Shown here: positions 1 to 5,791 of the stretch, piece after piece
How positions within the stretch are numbered: position 1 is the stretch's first letter
How the letters are laid out: each line of letters starts with the position of its first letter
NCBI GenBank assembly: GCA_003477305.1
Contig: DMTN01000040.1
Span: forward strand, 3,422-9,428
Source of the DNA: Acholeplasmatales bacterium
Lineage (GTDB): Bacteria > Bacillota_I > Bacilli_A > Izemoplasmatales > Hujiaoplasmataceae
Direction of reading: 5' to 3'
DNA: 6,007 nt
Notes under the pieces: generated by a model
Database searches by the model: none
Told to the model about the DNA's origin: nothing
The model's input: only the letters and a program-made list of their open reading frames with translations
Translations under genes and position numbers: made by a program

Positions 1-267
1 AATCAGCGGATCGGTGACATCGGGTGCCTCGGTCGTGGTGGTCGCCGTCGTGGTGGCCGCCGTCGTCGTGGTTACCGTCGTCGTGGTCACCGTCGTGGTG
101 GTGGCCGTCGTCGTGGTGGGCGCCGCAGTCGTCACTGTCGTGGGGGCGGCCGTTGTCACGGTCGACGCGGTGGTCGCTTCCGTGGTGGTCGCGGTTGTCA
201 GGTTTTCACACGAAAATAGTATGAAAACGAGCGATAAGCAGATTGCCGCAATAATCGTTTTCTTCAT
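1..267 (-). CDS. Thr-rich lipoprotein, N-terminal part only (runs off left edge)
   Basis: The first 89 codons of a secreted, lipid-anchored protein are present; the rest lies beyond the left edge. The start is the ATG at 267-265, preceded by AGGAGG (278-273) with a 5-base spacer. Residues 1-19 form a lipoprotein signal peptide (basic MKK, then a hydrophobic core), and LFSC puts the anchor Cys at residue 20. Residues about 24-79 are almost entirely Thr with some Ala, Val and Pro (repeats such as TTTTV and TTAAP), a flexible and possibly glycosylated spacer. A non-repetitive segment then begins (EAPDVTDPLI). The gene lies 33 bases after the stop of the GDPD lipoprotein with no terminator between, so the two are probably co-transcribed. 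No functional domain is visible, so the function is unknown. The lipoprotein call is strong. Confidence 0.85.
   Translation of the reverse strand, partial: MKKTIIAAICLSLVFILFSCENLTTATTTEATTASTVTTAAPTTVTTAAPTTTTATTTTVTTTTVTTTTAATTTATTTTEAPDVTDPLI
31..198 (-). repeat. Low-complexity Thr-rich linker coding region
   Basis: Degenerate ACC/ACG codon repeats (read on the minus strand) encode residues about 24-79 of the edge lipoprotein. The plus strand reads as GTCGTCGTGGT-type repeats and gives spurious Val-rich frames. Such tracts tend to change length by slippage. Its counterpart is the linker of the neighbouring lipoprotein at 2953-3159. Confidence 0.8.
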
Positions 268-300
268 CGTTTCCTCCTGTGTTCTATTTTGTATATCTTG

Positions 301-3225
301 TCAATCTTGATGATTTTTTTTCTTCGCGCCGCGTCGGATTTCGACGCTGGCGATCTCGATGGCGACCGGCAGGATCGCAAGCAGGGTCACGACCGATCCG
401 AAGCCGTCGGTCGAAGAGACGCGTGAATCCGTCACGGTGATGGTTACCAGATCGTCATAGATGCGGTAGGCCGCGCCGTTGGCGTAGGTCGCCTGGAACC
501 GGACGAGGACGAGCGCGGTTCCGGTATTCGCAAACCCGGTCACGACCGCGTTGGAAGCGATGGTGATTCCCGTTCCGCCGTCATCGATCACGACGAACTG
601 GGGAATATAGGGATAGGACAATCCGCCGGGGGTGCCGATGACGCCGCGCAACGAAAGCGAAGCCGGCGGATTCGCGAGATCGACCGTAAAGGCGGTCTCG
701 TTCATGTCAAACAGGAGCCAGTCGTTGGTCATCTGTCCGGTGTAGTTGGTCGTGATGCCGCCGACGCCCATGCCATAGAATGCGTAGATGTCGTCGATCG
801 CGTCGATCGTCCACGGGTACGTGTTGATGCCGCGGTAATGCAGCTGACGGATGAGTTCTTCCGTCAAGGTGGAGGAATTGGGATTGTAGGTGGACTTGAT
901 CGGCACCACGGAATTCATGATGAGGAGCAGGCTTCCGTTAAGGTTTGTCTTGCTGGCCAAAGACGAATTCAGGTATCCGACCGAGATGGCGGGGAGGTTC
1001 AGCCGCATGTTGTCGACCTGGGCGGTGGCAAACGCGATCACGCTGACCTGGTCGGCCATCCCGTACGTTTCGATGAGTGCCGCGAGGACAGGGACGATTT
1101 CCGGTTTGGAACTCTTGATCTCGATGAAAATCTGAACGTCCTCGCCGCCGAAAGCGTCGAAGTATTCGTCGAGCGTCGGTACTTTCAGCCCCGGGAAATG
1201 TCCGGTCGTATCGAGGATCGTGAGCGCCTTCAGTTGCTCGAGGGTCGAACTTTCCACGGTCAGGTTGCCGTTCGTGGTCCGTGCGGTGGTCGAATCGTGC
1301 ATGACGACGAGACGATTGTCGGTCGTCAGATAGATGTCGAGTTCGATCACATCGGCGCCGAGGTCATACGCCAAAAGCGAACCTTCGACCGTGTTTTCCG
1401 GCGCTTGCGACGGAATTCCGCGGTGGGCGATGACGAGCGGCGTGCGGATCAGCGAATTCTCCGGGAACTCGGCATAGAACGAATAGAGCGCATCGATGTC
1501 CGAAGCGATGATTCCGTCCGCTCCGGCGAGGACGCTTCGATACATTTCTTCGGCGTCGCCCTTGGAGGCGTTGGTAAAGACGGTGACGAGCCGGTTCTGC
1601 AGATATTCGACGTTATCCCTCGAAATGTATTGTTCCGGAAGCAGCGCGCCGAGCGCGCCACAGGTGTTGACCGCGTCGCGAATCGCGAGTCGGTCGGCGT
1701 CGTCGAGCGTCGGCGTCAGCGGATCGTAGTCGATCTCGAGGATGCCGCGCAACATCGAATAGGTTGCACGCGCATCTGTGATCGTCGTGGTGTTTCGGGA
1801 AATCAGGAAGACGTCGCGGATGCCGTACCCCTTGAGGACGGCGGCGACCGCCACGGCCACGTCGCGGTTGCGGATGTAGAAGGCGGGGATGACGCGGCCG
1901 TCGATCGCAAGCAGCGCTTCCAGGATCGTCGTGATCCTGGCGCCGGACGGACTCACGACGTTCATCGTGTGATCGACCGTCAGGACGAGCACTTGCGGAC
2001 GGACTTCTTCTTCGATCGCGGTGATATCGGCGATCGAGGTTGCGAATTTCATGACCGACGGCGGAAGCTGGATGCCGGTGGCCGGATCGTAAAGTTCGGG
2101 AATGGTCGTGAATTCCAGCGATGACATGTCGACGTAATCGGCCGGAATCGTGATGAGGACGTTGTTGTAGACGGCGACCGATCCGCTCGCCTGGAAGCCG
2201 ATGCTGCCGGAGGAGAAGTCGCTTGCGTTCTCATACTCGATCATGAGCGTTCCGTCGATGTATTCCTTGACGAGATCGCCTTTGAGGTCGATGCGCAGAC
2301 GATAGGTAGTCGCGGCATTGATCATCTCGGTGTGGCTGGTCGTCTTGGGAACGTTCCAACCGCCGTTGATCCATTTTGCGAACTCGACGCCGTTTGTCGC
2401 GGTGGCGTTCTGGCGGATCGCCATCTGGAAGTAGCCGGCGGTTCCGTATCGATACATCACGGACGCCCAGCGCGTCGGCTCGTTAGCGGATAGAATCGTG
2501 AAGTCGGTTTCGATGATGTAGTTCTTGAATCCGTCGAGGTAGCTTGGCAAGAGAACGCGCGTCGGCGTCGTCGTGACGCCGTCGAGACGCAGTTTTCCCC
2601 CGGAGATCGAAGCGGTTCCGGTCTGGATCGTGTATCCCTCGGGAAGCGGGCCGTCGGCCATCGCATCATAGGAGGCTTGGTACACGACGTATTCCGTTTC
2701 TTCGGCCAGTTTTGAAAAGAGCAGGATCGTCACGCTCACTTCGCCGACTTGGAATTCAAGCGTAAACATGCCCTTTTCCGAAACGGTCAAGGTCGATCCC
2801 GTGACCGTGACGCCGGCGGGAAGGTCAACGAAGGTACCTTCGTCGAGCGGAACCTCGCCGAAGTCGCCCTTATACATATAATCGGAAAGGTCAACGGCGA
2901 CGTCGACATCGGCCATGATGTAGTTCTTCGTGTCTTTCAGGGTGATGAGATCGGTCGTCGGGGCAGTCGTGCCGGTGGTCGTCGAGTCCGTGGTCGGGAT
3001 CGTCGTCGGCATCGTCGTCGTCGCCGTCGTCGTCGCCGTCGTGGTTCCCGTGGTGGAGGTGGTTCCGGTCGTACCGGGAACCGTCGTCGTACCCGGATCC
3101 GACGTGGCCTCGGAAGTCGTCAGCCCGGTCGTCGAAAGAAAGGTCGTCAGCGTCGTAATTCCATCGCATGCGACAAACGCAAGCGACGTCAGGGCGATGC
3201 ATAGGATCAGGATCGCTTTTTTCAT
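301..3225 (-). CDS. Multidomain lipoprotein glycerophosphodiester phosphodiesterase (GDPD family) with tandem barrels
   Basis: Predicted surface-anchored enzyme hydrolysing glycerophosphodiesters to glycerol 3-phosphate and an alcohol. ATG at 3225-3223 follows GGAGG (3237-3233) with a 7-base spacer. Signal peptide 1-19 ends in FVAC (anchor Cys20). A Thr-rich linker spans about 23-91, then an Ig-like beta domain (about 97-172). A concanavalin/LamG-like beta sandwich (about 184-362) resembles the carbohydrate-binding or DUF1080 type. Next comes a GDPD-like barrel lacking catalytic motifs (about 408-590), then an intact GDPD barrel (about 596-838). The intact copy has AHRG (H601, R602), PENT (E610, N611), ELD (E628, D630), H643, IEIK (E702, K704) and PWT (W805), the canonical active-site and metal ligands. 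An Ig-like domain (about 843-935) and a hydrophobic then basic tail follow. At 974 residues it is far longer than a simple GDPD (roughly 250-350). The natural substrate (lipid head groups or teichoic-type polymers) is unknown. First gene of a probable two-gene unit. Confidence 0.9.
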   Translation of the reverse strand: MKKAILILCIALTSLAFVACDGITTLTTFLSTTGLTTSEATSDPGTTTVPGTTGTTSTTGTTTATTTATTTMPTTIPTTDSTTTGTTAPTTDLITLKDTKNYIMADVDVAVDLSDYMYKGDFGEVPLDEGTFVDLPAGVTVTGSTLTVSEKGMFTLEFQVGEVSVTILLFSKLAEETEYVVYQASYDAMADGPLPEGYTIQTGTASISGGKLRLDGVTTTPTRVLLPSYLDGFKNYIIETDFTILSANEPTRWASVMYRYGTAGYFQMAIRQNATATNGVEFAKWINGGWNVPKTTSHTEMINAATTYRLRIDLKGDLVKEYIDGTLMIEYENASDFSSGSIGFQASGSVAVYNNVLITIPADYVDMSSLEFTTIPELYDPATGIQLPPSVMKFATSIADITAIEEEVRPQVLVLTVDHTMNVVSPSGARITTILEALLAIDGRVIPAFYIRNRDVAVAVAAVLKGYGIRDVFLISRNTTTITDARATYSMLRGILEIDYDPLTPTLDDADRLAIRDAVNTCGALGALLPEQYISRDNVEYLQNRLVTVFTNASKGDAEEMYRSVLAGADGIIASDIDALYSFYAEFPENSLIRTPLVIAHRGIPSQAPENTVEGSLLAYDLGADVIELDIYLTTDNRLVVMHDSTTARTTNGNLTVESSTLEQLKALTILDTTGHFPGLKVPTLDEYFDAFGGEDVQIFIEIKSSKPEIVPVLAALIETYGMADQVSVIAFATAQVDNMRLNLPAISVGYLNSSLASKTNLNGSLLLIMNSVVPIKSTYNPNSSTLTEELIRQLHYRGINTYPWTIDAIDDIYAFYGMGVGGITTNYTGQMTNDWLLFDMNETAFTVDLANPPASLSLRGVIGTPGGLSYPYIPQFVVIDDGGTGITIASNAVVTGFANTGTALVLVRFQATYANGAAYRIYDDLVTITVTDSRVSSTDGFGSVVTLLAILPVAIEIASVEIRRGAKKKNHQD
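2953..3159 (-). repeat. Low-complexity Thr-rich linker coding region
   Basis: Codons for residues about 23-91 of the GDPD lipoprotein are dominated by Thr, with interspersed Gly, Pro, Ser and Ala (PGTTG, TTTATTTATT). The tract follows the anchor Cys directly and separates the lipid anchor from the first folded domain. It has the same position and composition class as the linker in the neighbouring lipoprotein. Confidence 0.8.
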
Positions 3226-3269
3226 ATAATATCCTCCATCTTCGATAGGAAATCGGTTTCTTACCCCTT

Positions 3270-3298
3270 ATTTAATAATATTTCCATAGTCATGTCAA
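3270..3298 (-). promoter_or_regulatory. Promoter of the lipoprotein/GDPD unit
   Basis: On the minus strand a perfect -35 box TTGACA (3298-3293) is followed by a 17-base spacer and a -10 box TTAAAT (3275-3270, 4 of 6 matches to consensus). Transcription would start near 3263 and give a leader of about 40 bases before the ATG at 3225. The -35 box is embedded in a cre-like site. Confidence 0.6.
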
Positions 3299-3307
3299 GC
3301 GTTTTCA
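3294..3307 (-). promoter_or_regulatory. cre-like site over the -35 box of the lipoprotein promoter
   Basis: The minus-strand TGAAAACGCTTGAC matches the Bacillus cre consensus TGWAARCGYTWNCW at 12 of 14 positions; the last two differ. It overlaps the TTGACA -35 hexamer, so a bound CcpA-like protein would be expected to repress. No CcpA gene is in the window, so the regulator is inferred. Confidence 0.4.
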
Positions 3308-3375
3308 TCACCATTGACCGTAGATTCGCCGAATCATTTACGAATGGTCGACCCCGCCGATGCCGGATGAAAACG
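3300..3375. repeat. Nested imperfect inverted repeat between divergent promoters
   Basis: CGTTTTCATC (3300-3309) is the exact reverse complement of GATGAAAACG (3366-3375). Inside it, ACCATT (3310-3315) pairs with AATGGT (3343-3348), CGTA (3319-3322) with TACG (3339-3342), and GATTCG (3323-3328) with CGAATC (3330-3335), around a single central C at 3329. The arms are interrupted by 3-base bulges (3316-3318 and 3336-3338) and by 17 unpaired bases (3349-3365). Most of it lies between the two divergent promoters, so it need not be transcribed. It may be a protein-binding region or a mobile-repeat remnant. Confidence 0.45.
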
Positions 3376-3402
3376 TCGATCACGAAAAAAGCCGCATGGG
3401 AA

Positions 3403-3431
3403 TTGCCGAATCGAGCGAAATAGAGTACAAT
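3403..3431 (+). promoter_or_regulatory. Promoter of the glycoamylase-lacI operon
   Basis: The -35 box TTGCCG (3403-3408, 4 of 6 consensus matches) is separated by 17 bases from the -10 box TACAAT (3426-3431, 5 of 6). The predicted start of transcription is near 3438, the first base of the LacI-type operator, an arrangement suited to repression. Confidence 0.6.
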
Positions 3432-3437
3432 ATTGAT

Positions 3438-3451
3438 ATCGAAACGTTTCG
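3438..3451. promoter_or_regulatory. LacI-family operator upstream of the glycoamylase gene
   Basis: ATCGAAACGTTTCG contains the perfect 12-base palindrome CGAAACGTTTCG (3440-3451) with a central CG, the hallmark of LacI-family operators. The same 14 bases recur upstream of the GH94 gene. The site lies 6 bases after the -10 box, and its last G is the first base of the GGAGG ribosome binding site. Repression by the LacI protein encoded in the same operon, with autoregulation, is the natural inference. Confidence 0.75.
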
Positions 3452-3462
3452 GAGGATTCAAC

Positions 3463-4701
3463 ATGAACATCATCGATCTCGAACTGCGCAAGTCCTTTGA
3501 TTTTTTTTGGGAGATGGCGAACCGCAACCCGGAAAGTCCGGCCTACGGTCTCATCTCGGATAACTCCGCAAAACCCGAAATCGCCTCGATCGCTTCCGTG
3601 GGATTCGGTCTTTCGGCGATCGTCATCGGCGTCGAGAACGGATATATCACCTATGCCGAAGGACTCGACGCGGTGCAAAGGACGCTTCGGACCTTCGCCG
3701 ACGTCGTGCCGCATTTCCATGGATTCTTCATGCACTTCGTGATGACCGCCACGGGTCTTCCCCGCAAGAAATGCGAGTATTCCACCATCGATACAGCCAT
3801 CTTATTGAATGGCGCGCTGACATGCGACGCCTATTTCGACGACCCGGAAGTCCACCGTCTCTTTCGCGCCATCTACGACCGTGTCGACTGGAACGCGTTT
3901 GTCTTCGACTATCAGGGCAAGCCGACGTTTCATATGGCGTACAACCCCGAAGAAGGCGGCGACTACCGCCAGCACAGCCGCGATCCGTGGATTTGGCAGT
4001 GGGACATGACCGCCGAACAATTGTCGATGTATTTTCTGGCGGCGGGATCGGACCATGTTCCCGCCCCGCTCGCAAAGGCACTCTATGAAGGCTTCCGCCG
4101 ACCGGTCGGAACGTACGCCGGATACGAATACGTCTATTCCCCGGGAAACGCATTGTTCGTCTATCAGTATTCCCATGCCTGGATCGATTTTGCGAAAATC
4201 ATCGACGCAAACGGTTTCGACTGGGCGGATAATACCCGCCGCGCGACCTACGCCAACCGCGCATGGTGCATCCGCCACGCGGACCATTACCCCATCTTCA
4301 ACGAATACATGTGGGGCATCACCGCCTGCCTGACGCCCAAGGGATACCGCGGCCAAGGCGTGGCCCCGACCGATGACCGCAACCGTCCCGACGGCCATAC
4401 CGAAGGCGTGGTTCCGCCGTCCGGTCCGGCGGGCTCGATCTGCTATGCCCCCGAAATCGTCATCCCTTCGCTTGAATACATGGCGAAGACCTATCCCGCC
4501 GCCTTCGCCCGCTACGGTTTCACCGACGGAATCGCGCTGACGCCGGATGGCGAGTGGATCTCGAAAGACTACATCGGCATCAACAAGGGCGTCACCGCCC
4601 TGATGATCGACAACTACCTGCACGGCAAGATCTGGTCCTTGTACATGAATCATCCGATGATCAAGAAAGCGATCGAAAAACTCGGTTTCACGTTCCGGTG
4701 A
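3463..4701 (+). CDS. Cytoplasmic glycoamylase-fold glycoside hydrolase (PF10091 / GH144-like)
   Basis: A 412-residue enzyme of the glycoamylase fold, an (alpha/alpha)6 barrel whose characterised relatives include GH144 endo-beta-1,2-glucanases and the transglycosylase part of cyclic beta-1,2-glucan synthases. Recognised family blocks are SIASVGFGLSAIVIGVENG (42-60), YSTIDTAILLNGAL (106-119), QYSHAWIDF (235-243), EYMWGITA (281-288), the loop ending CYAPE (about 311-331), and GINKGVTALMIDNY (372-385) near the C-terminus. There is no signal peptide or lipobox, so it should act in the cytoplasm on imported oligosaccharides, unlike many secreted relatives. The start is the ATG at 3463, 7 bases after GGAGG (3451-3455). 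An in-frame TTG at 3433 is rejected because it lies upstream of the predicted transcription start and would put the operator inside the gene. It is first in an operon, 9 bases before lacI. The exact substrate and whether it hydrolyses or transglycosylates are unknown; beta-1,2-glucan is an inference. Confidence 0.85.
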   Translation: MNIIDLELRKSFDFFWEMANRNPESPAYGLISDNSAKPEIASIASVGFGLSAIVIGVENGYITYAEGLDAVQRTLRTFADVVPHFHGFFMHFVMTATGLPRKKCEYSTIDTAILLNGALTCDAYFDDPEVHRLFRAIYDRVDWNAFVFDYQGKPTFHMAYNPEEGGDYRQHSRDPWIWQWDMTAEQLSMYFLAAGSDHVPAPLAKALYEGFRRPVGTYAGYEYVYSPGNALFVYQYSHAWIDFAKIIDANGFDWADNTRRATYANRAWCIRHADHYPIFNEYMWGITACLTPKGYRGQGVAPTDDRNRPDGHTEGVVPPSGPAGSICYAPEIVIPSLEYMAKTYPAAFARYGFTDGIALTPDGEWISKDYIGINKGVTALMIDNYLHGKIWSLYMNHPMIKKAIEKLGFTFR

Positions 4702-4710
4702 GGTGAATCC

Positions 4711-5670
4711 ATGGCCACGATCAAAGACGTCGCGAAGGCGGCGAACGTATCGATTTCGACGGTTTCCTACGCATTGAACGCCGATTCCCGCATTCCCGAA
4801 AAGACCGCGGCCGTGATTCGAAAAATCGCCGGCGAAATCGGGTATTTTCCGAGCGCGGCGGCGCGCAATCTGAAGAAACGCAGTACCCAGACGATCCTCG
4901 TCGCGATTTCCGACTTCGGCGGTCCGGTCTACCACAACCTGCTGGACGGCATCCATCACGAGTTGTCGAAATGGAATTACACGATGATCGTCTCGACCGG
5001 CGTTTCTTCGGAGAATCTCCTGAAGGAACGCTCCGCCGACGGCGCCATCGTCGCCGACATCCACATCGCGGACGAAACGCTCGTCAAAGTGGCGAAGAAC
5101 TTCAAACCGGTGATCGTGCTCGACCGCCGGCTCGCCGATCCCGACATCGTCGACATGACGATCGACAACCTGAACGCGATGGCCGAACTGACCCGCGCCG
5201 TGGTCGCGAAAGGATACCGCCGCATCGGCTATGTCCACGGCGTCCGCGAGACCTATGACGACAACGATCGCTACGACGGATTCCTAAAAACGATGACCGC
5301 GACCGGGACCAAAGTGTTCGCGGAATACTGGGGATCGTTCACGAAAGCCTCGGGCGTCGCGATCATCCGCGAGGCGATCGCCTCCGGCCTCGAACTGCCC
5401 GACATGTTCGTCTGCGCCAACGACGAAATGGCGATCGGCATCATGGACGGGCTTGCCGAAAAAGGCATCCGCGTGCCCGATGATATCGGCGTTTCGGGAT
5501 TCGACGACATCGAACTGTCCTCCTACTACCGTCCCGGACTCTCGACGATCCGGATCGATCATTTCGAATGGGGCCGCGCGATCGCCGCGACCGCCATTGC
5601 GCTTCTGCAGAACAAGCATGTCGACGTTCACAAGCAAGTCGGCACAATCATTCTGCGCGACTCTTTCTGA
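4711..5670 (+). CDS. LacI-family transcriptional repressor
   Basis: A 319-residue, full-length LacI/GalR regulator. The helix-turn-helix covers residues about 3-23 (TIKDVAKAANVSISTVS), with I15 and S16 at the base-reading positions of the recognition helix. The hinge helix is about 47-55 (PSAAARNLK), with L54 where family members insert Leu into a central CpG, consistent with the AAACGTTT operators nearby. A periplasmic-binding-protein-like sugar domain follows from about 61: LDRR (137-140), RYDGF (187-191, the usual sugar-contacting Arg), CANDEMAIGIM (235-245) and GFDDIELSSYYRPGLSTI (263-280). The ATG at 4711 has AGGTG (4701-4705) 5 bases upstream, overlapping the stop of the glycoamylase gene, so the two are co-transcribed and probably translationally coupled. 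Palindromes upstream of its own operon and of the following GH94 gene suggest autoregulated local control. The effector is probably an oligosaccharide but cannot be read from sequence. Confidence 0.95.
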   Translation: MATIKDVAKAANVSISTVSYALNADSRIPEKTAAVIRKIAGEIGYFPSAAARNLKKRSTQTILVAISDFGGPVYHNLLDGIHHELSKWNYTMIVSTGVSSENLLKERSADGAIVADIHIADETLVKVAKNFKPVIVLDRRLADPDIVDMTIDNLNAMAELTRAVVAKGYRRIGYVHGVRETYDDNDRYDGFLKTMTATGTKVFAEYWGSFTKASGVAIIREAIASGLELPDMFVCANDEMAIGIMDGLAEKGIRVPDDIGVSGFDDIELSSYYRPGLSTIRIDHFEWGRAIAATAIALLQNKHVDVHKQVGTIILRDSF

Positions 5671-5696
5671 CCGGCATTTTTGCCGGTTCTTTTTTT
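5670..5696 (+). terminator. Rho-independent terminator after lacI
   Basis: A 7-base-pair stem ACCGGCA/TGCCGGT (5670-5676 and 5681-5687) closes a TTTT loop and is followed by TCTTTTTTT (5688-5696). The stem begins on the last base of the lacI stop codon. It ends the glycoamylase-lacI transcript and separates it from the GH94 promoter. Confidence 0.9.
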
Positions 5697-5707
5697 CAAA
5701 AAGCGGT

Positions 5708-5721
5708 TGAAAGCGCTTGTA
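5708..5721 (+). promoter_or_regulatory. cre-like site over the -35 box of the GH94 promoter
   Basis: TGAAAGCGCTTGTA matches the Bacillus cre consensus TGWAARCGYTWNCW at 13 of 14 positions and contains the palindrome AAGCGCTT (5711-5718). It overlaps the -35 hexamer in the same register as the site at the lipoprotein promoter: CG, one base, then the hexamer. Catabolite repression is inferred. Confidence 0.5.
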
Positions 5722-5745
5722 AATACCGCTATCGTATGCTATAAT
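5717..5745 (+). promoter_or_regulatory. Strong extended -10 promoter of the GH94 gene
   Basis: The -35 box TTGTAA (5717-5722, 4 of 6) is separated by 17 bases from a perfect TATAAT (5740-5745), preceded by the extended -10 dinucleotide TG (5737-5738). Transcription should start near 5752, just upstream of the operator at 5760-5775. Confidence 0.8.
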
Positions 5746-5759
5746 AAAAACGAAATGTC

Positions 5760-5775
5760 ATCGAAACGTTTCGAT
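5760..5775. promoter_or_regulatory. LacI-family operator upstream of the GH94 gene
   Basis: ATCGAAACGTTTCGAT is a perfect 16-base palindrome. Its first 14 bases are identical to the operator at 3438-3451. It lies at about +9 to +24 relative to the predicted transcription start and just before the ribosome binding site, so a bound repressor would block promoter clearance or elongation. Confidence 0.8.
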
Positions 5776-5791
5776 AGAGGGGGATCCGACT

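Noticed and set aside
14..310. Val-rich plus-strand open frame resembling a membrane peptide
   Set aside because: The poly-Val stretch is the complement of the Thr codon repeats of the minus-strand lipoprotein linker, which has a proper start, ribosome binding site and lipobox.
838..2124. 428-residue open frame on the plus strand opposite the GDPD gene
   Set aside because: It is rich in Arg, Asp and Gly, has no recognisable domain, and is fully antisense to a gene with a signal peptide and intact GDPD motifs. Long antisense frames are expected in GC-rich coding DNA.
2953..3159. Repetitive tract considered as a CRISPR array or tandem-repeat RNA element
   Set aside because: There are no conserved repeat-spacer units; the periodicity is that of Thr codons in an open reading frame.
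3366..3379. Additional cre-like site TGAAAACGTCGATC on the plus strand near 3368-3381
   Set aside because: Only the first half resembles cre; several mismatches fall in the second half, and it has no consistent position relative to a promoter box.
3433..3462. Upstream in-frame TTG as the start of the glycoamylase gene
   Set aside because: It lies within the promoter/operator region, before the predicted transcription start, and lacks a ribosome binding site, whereas ATG 3463 has GGAGG 7 bases upstream.
3802..5238. 478-residue open frame on the minus strand opposite the glycoamylase and lacI genes
   Set aside because: It spans two well-supported plus-strand genes and their junction, shows low-complexity Arg/Asp/Val composition, and has no family motif.
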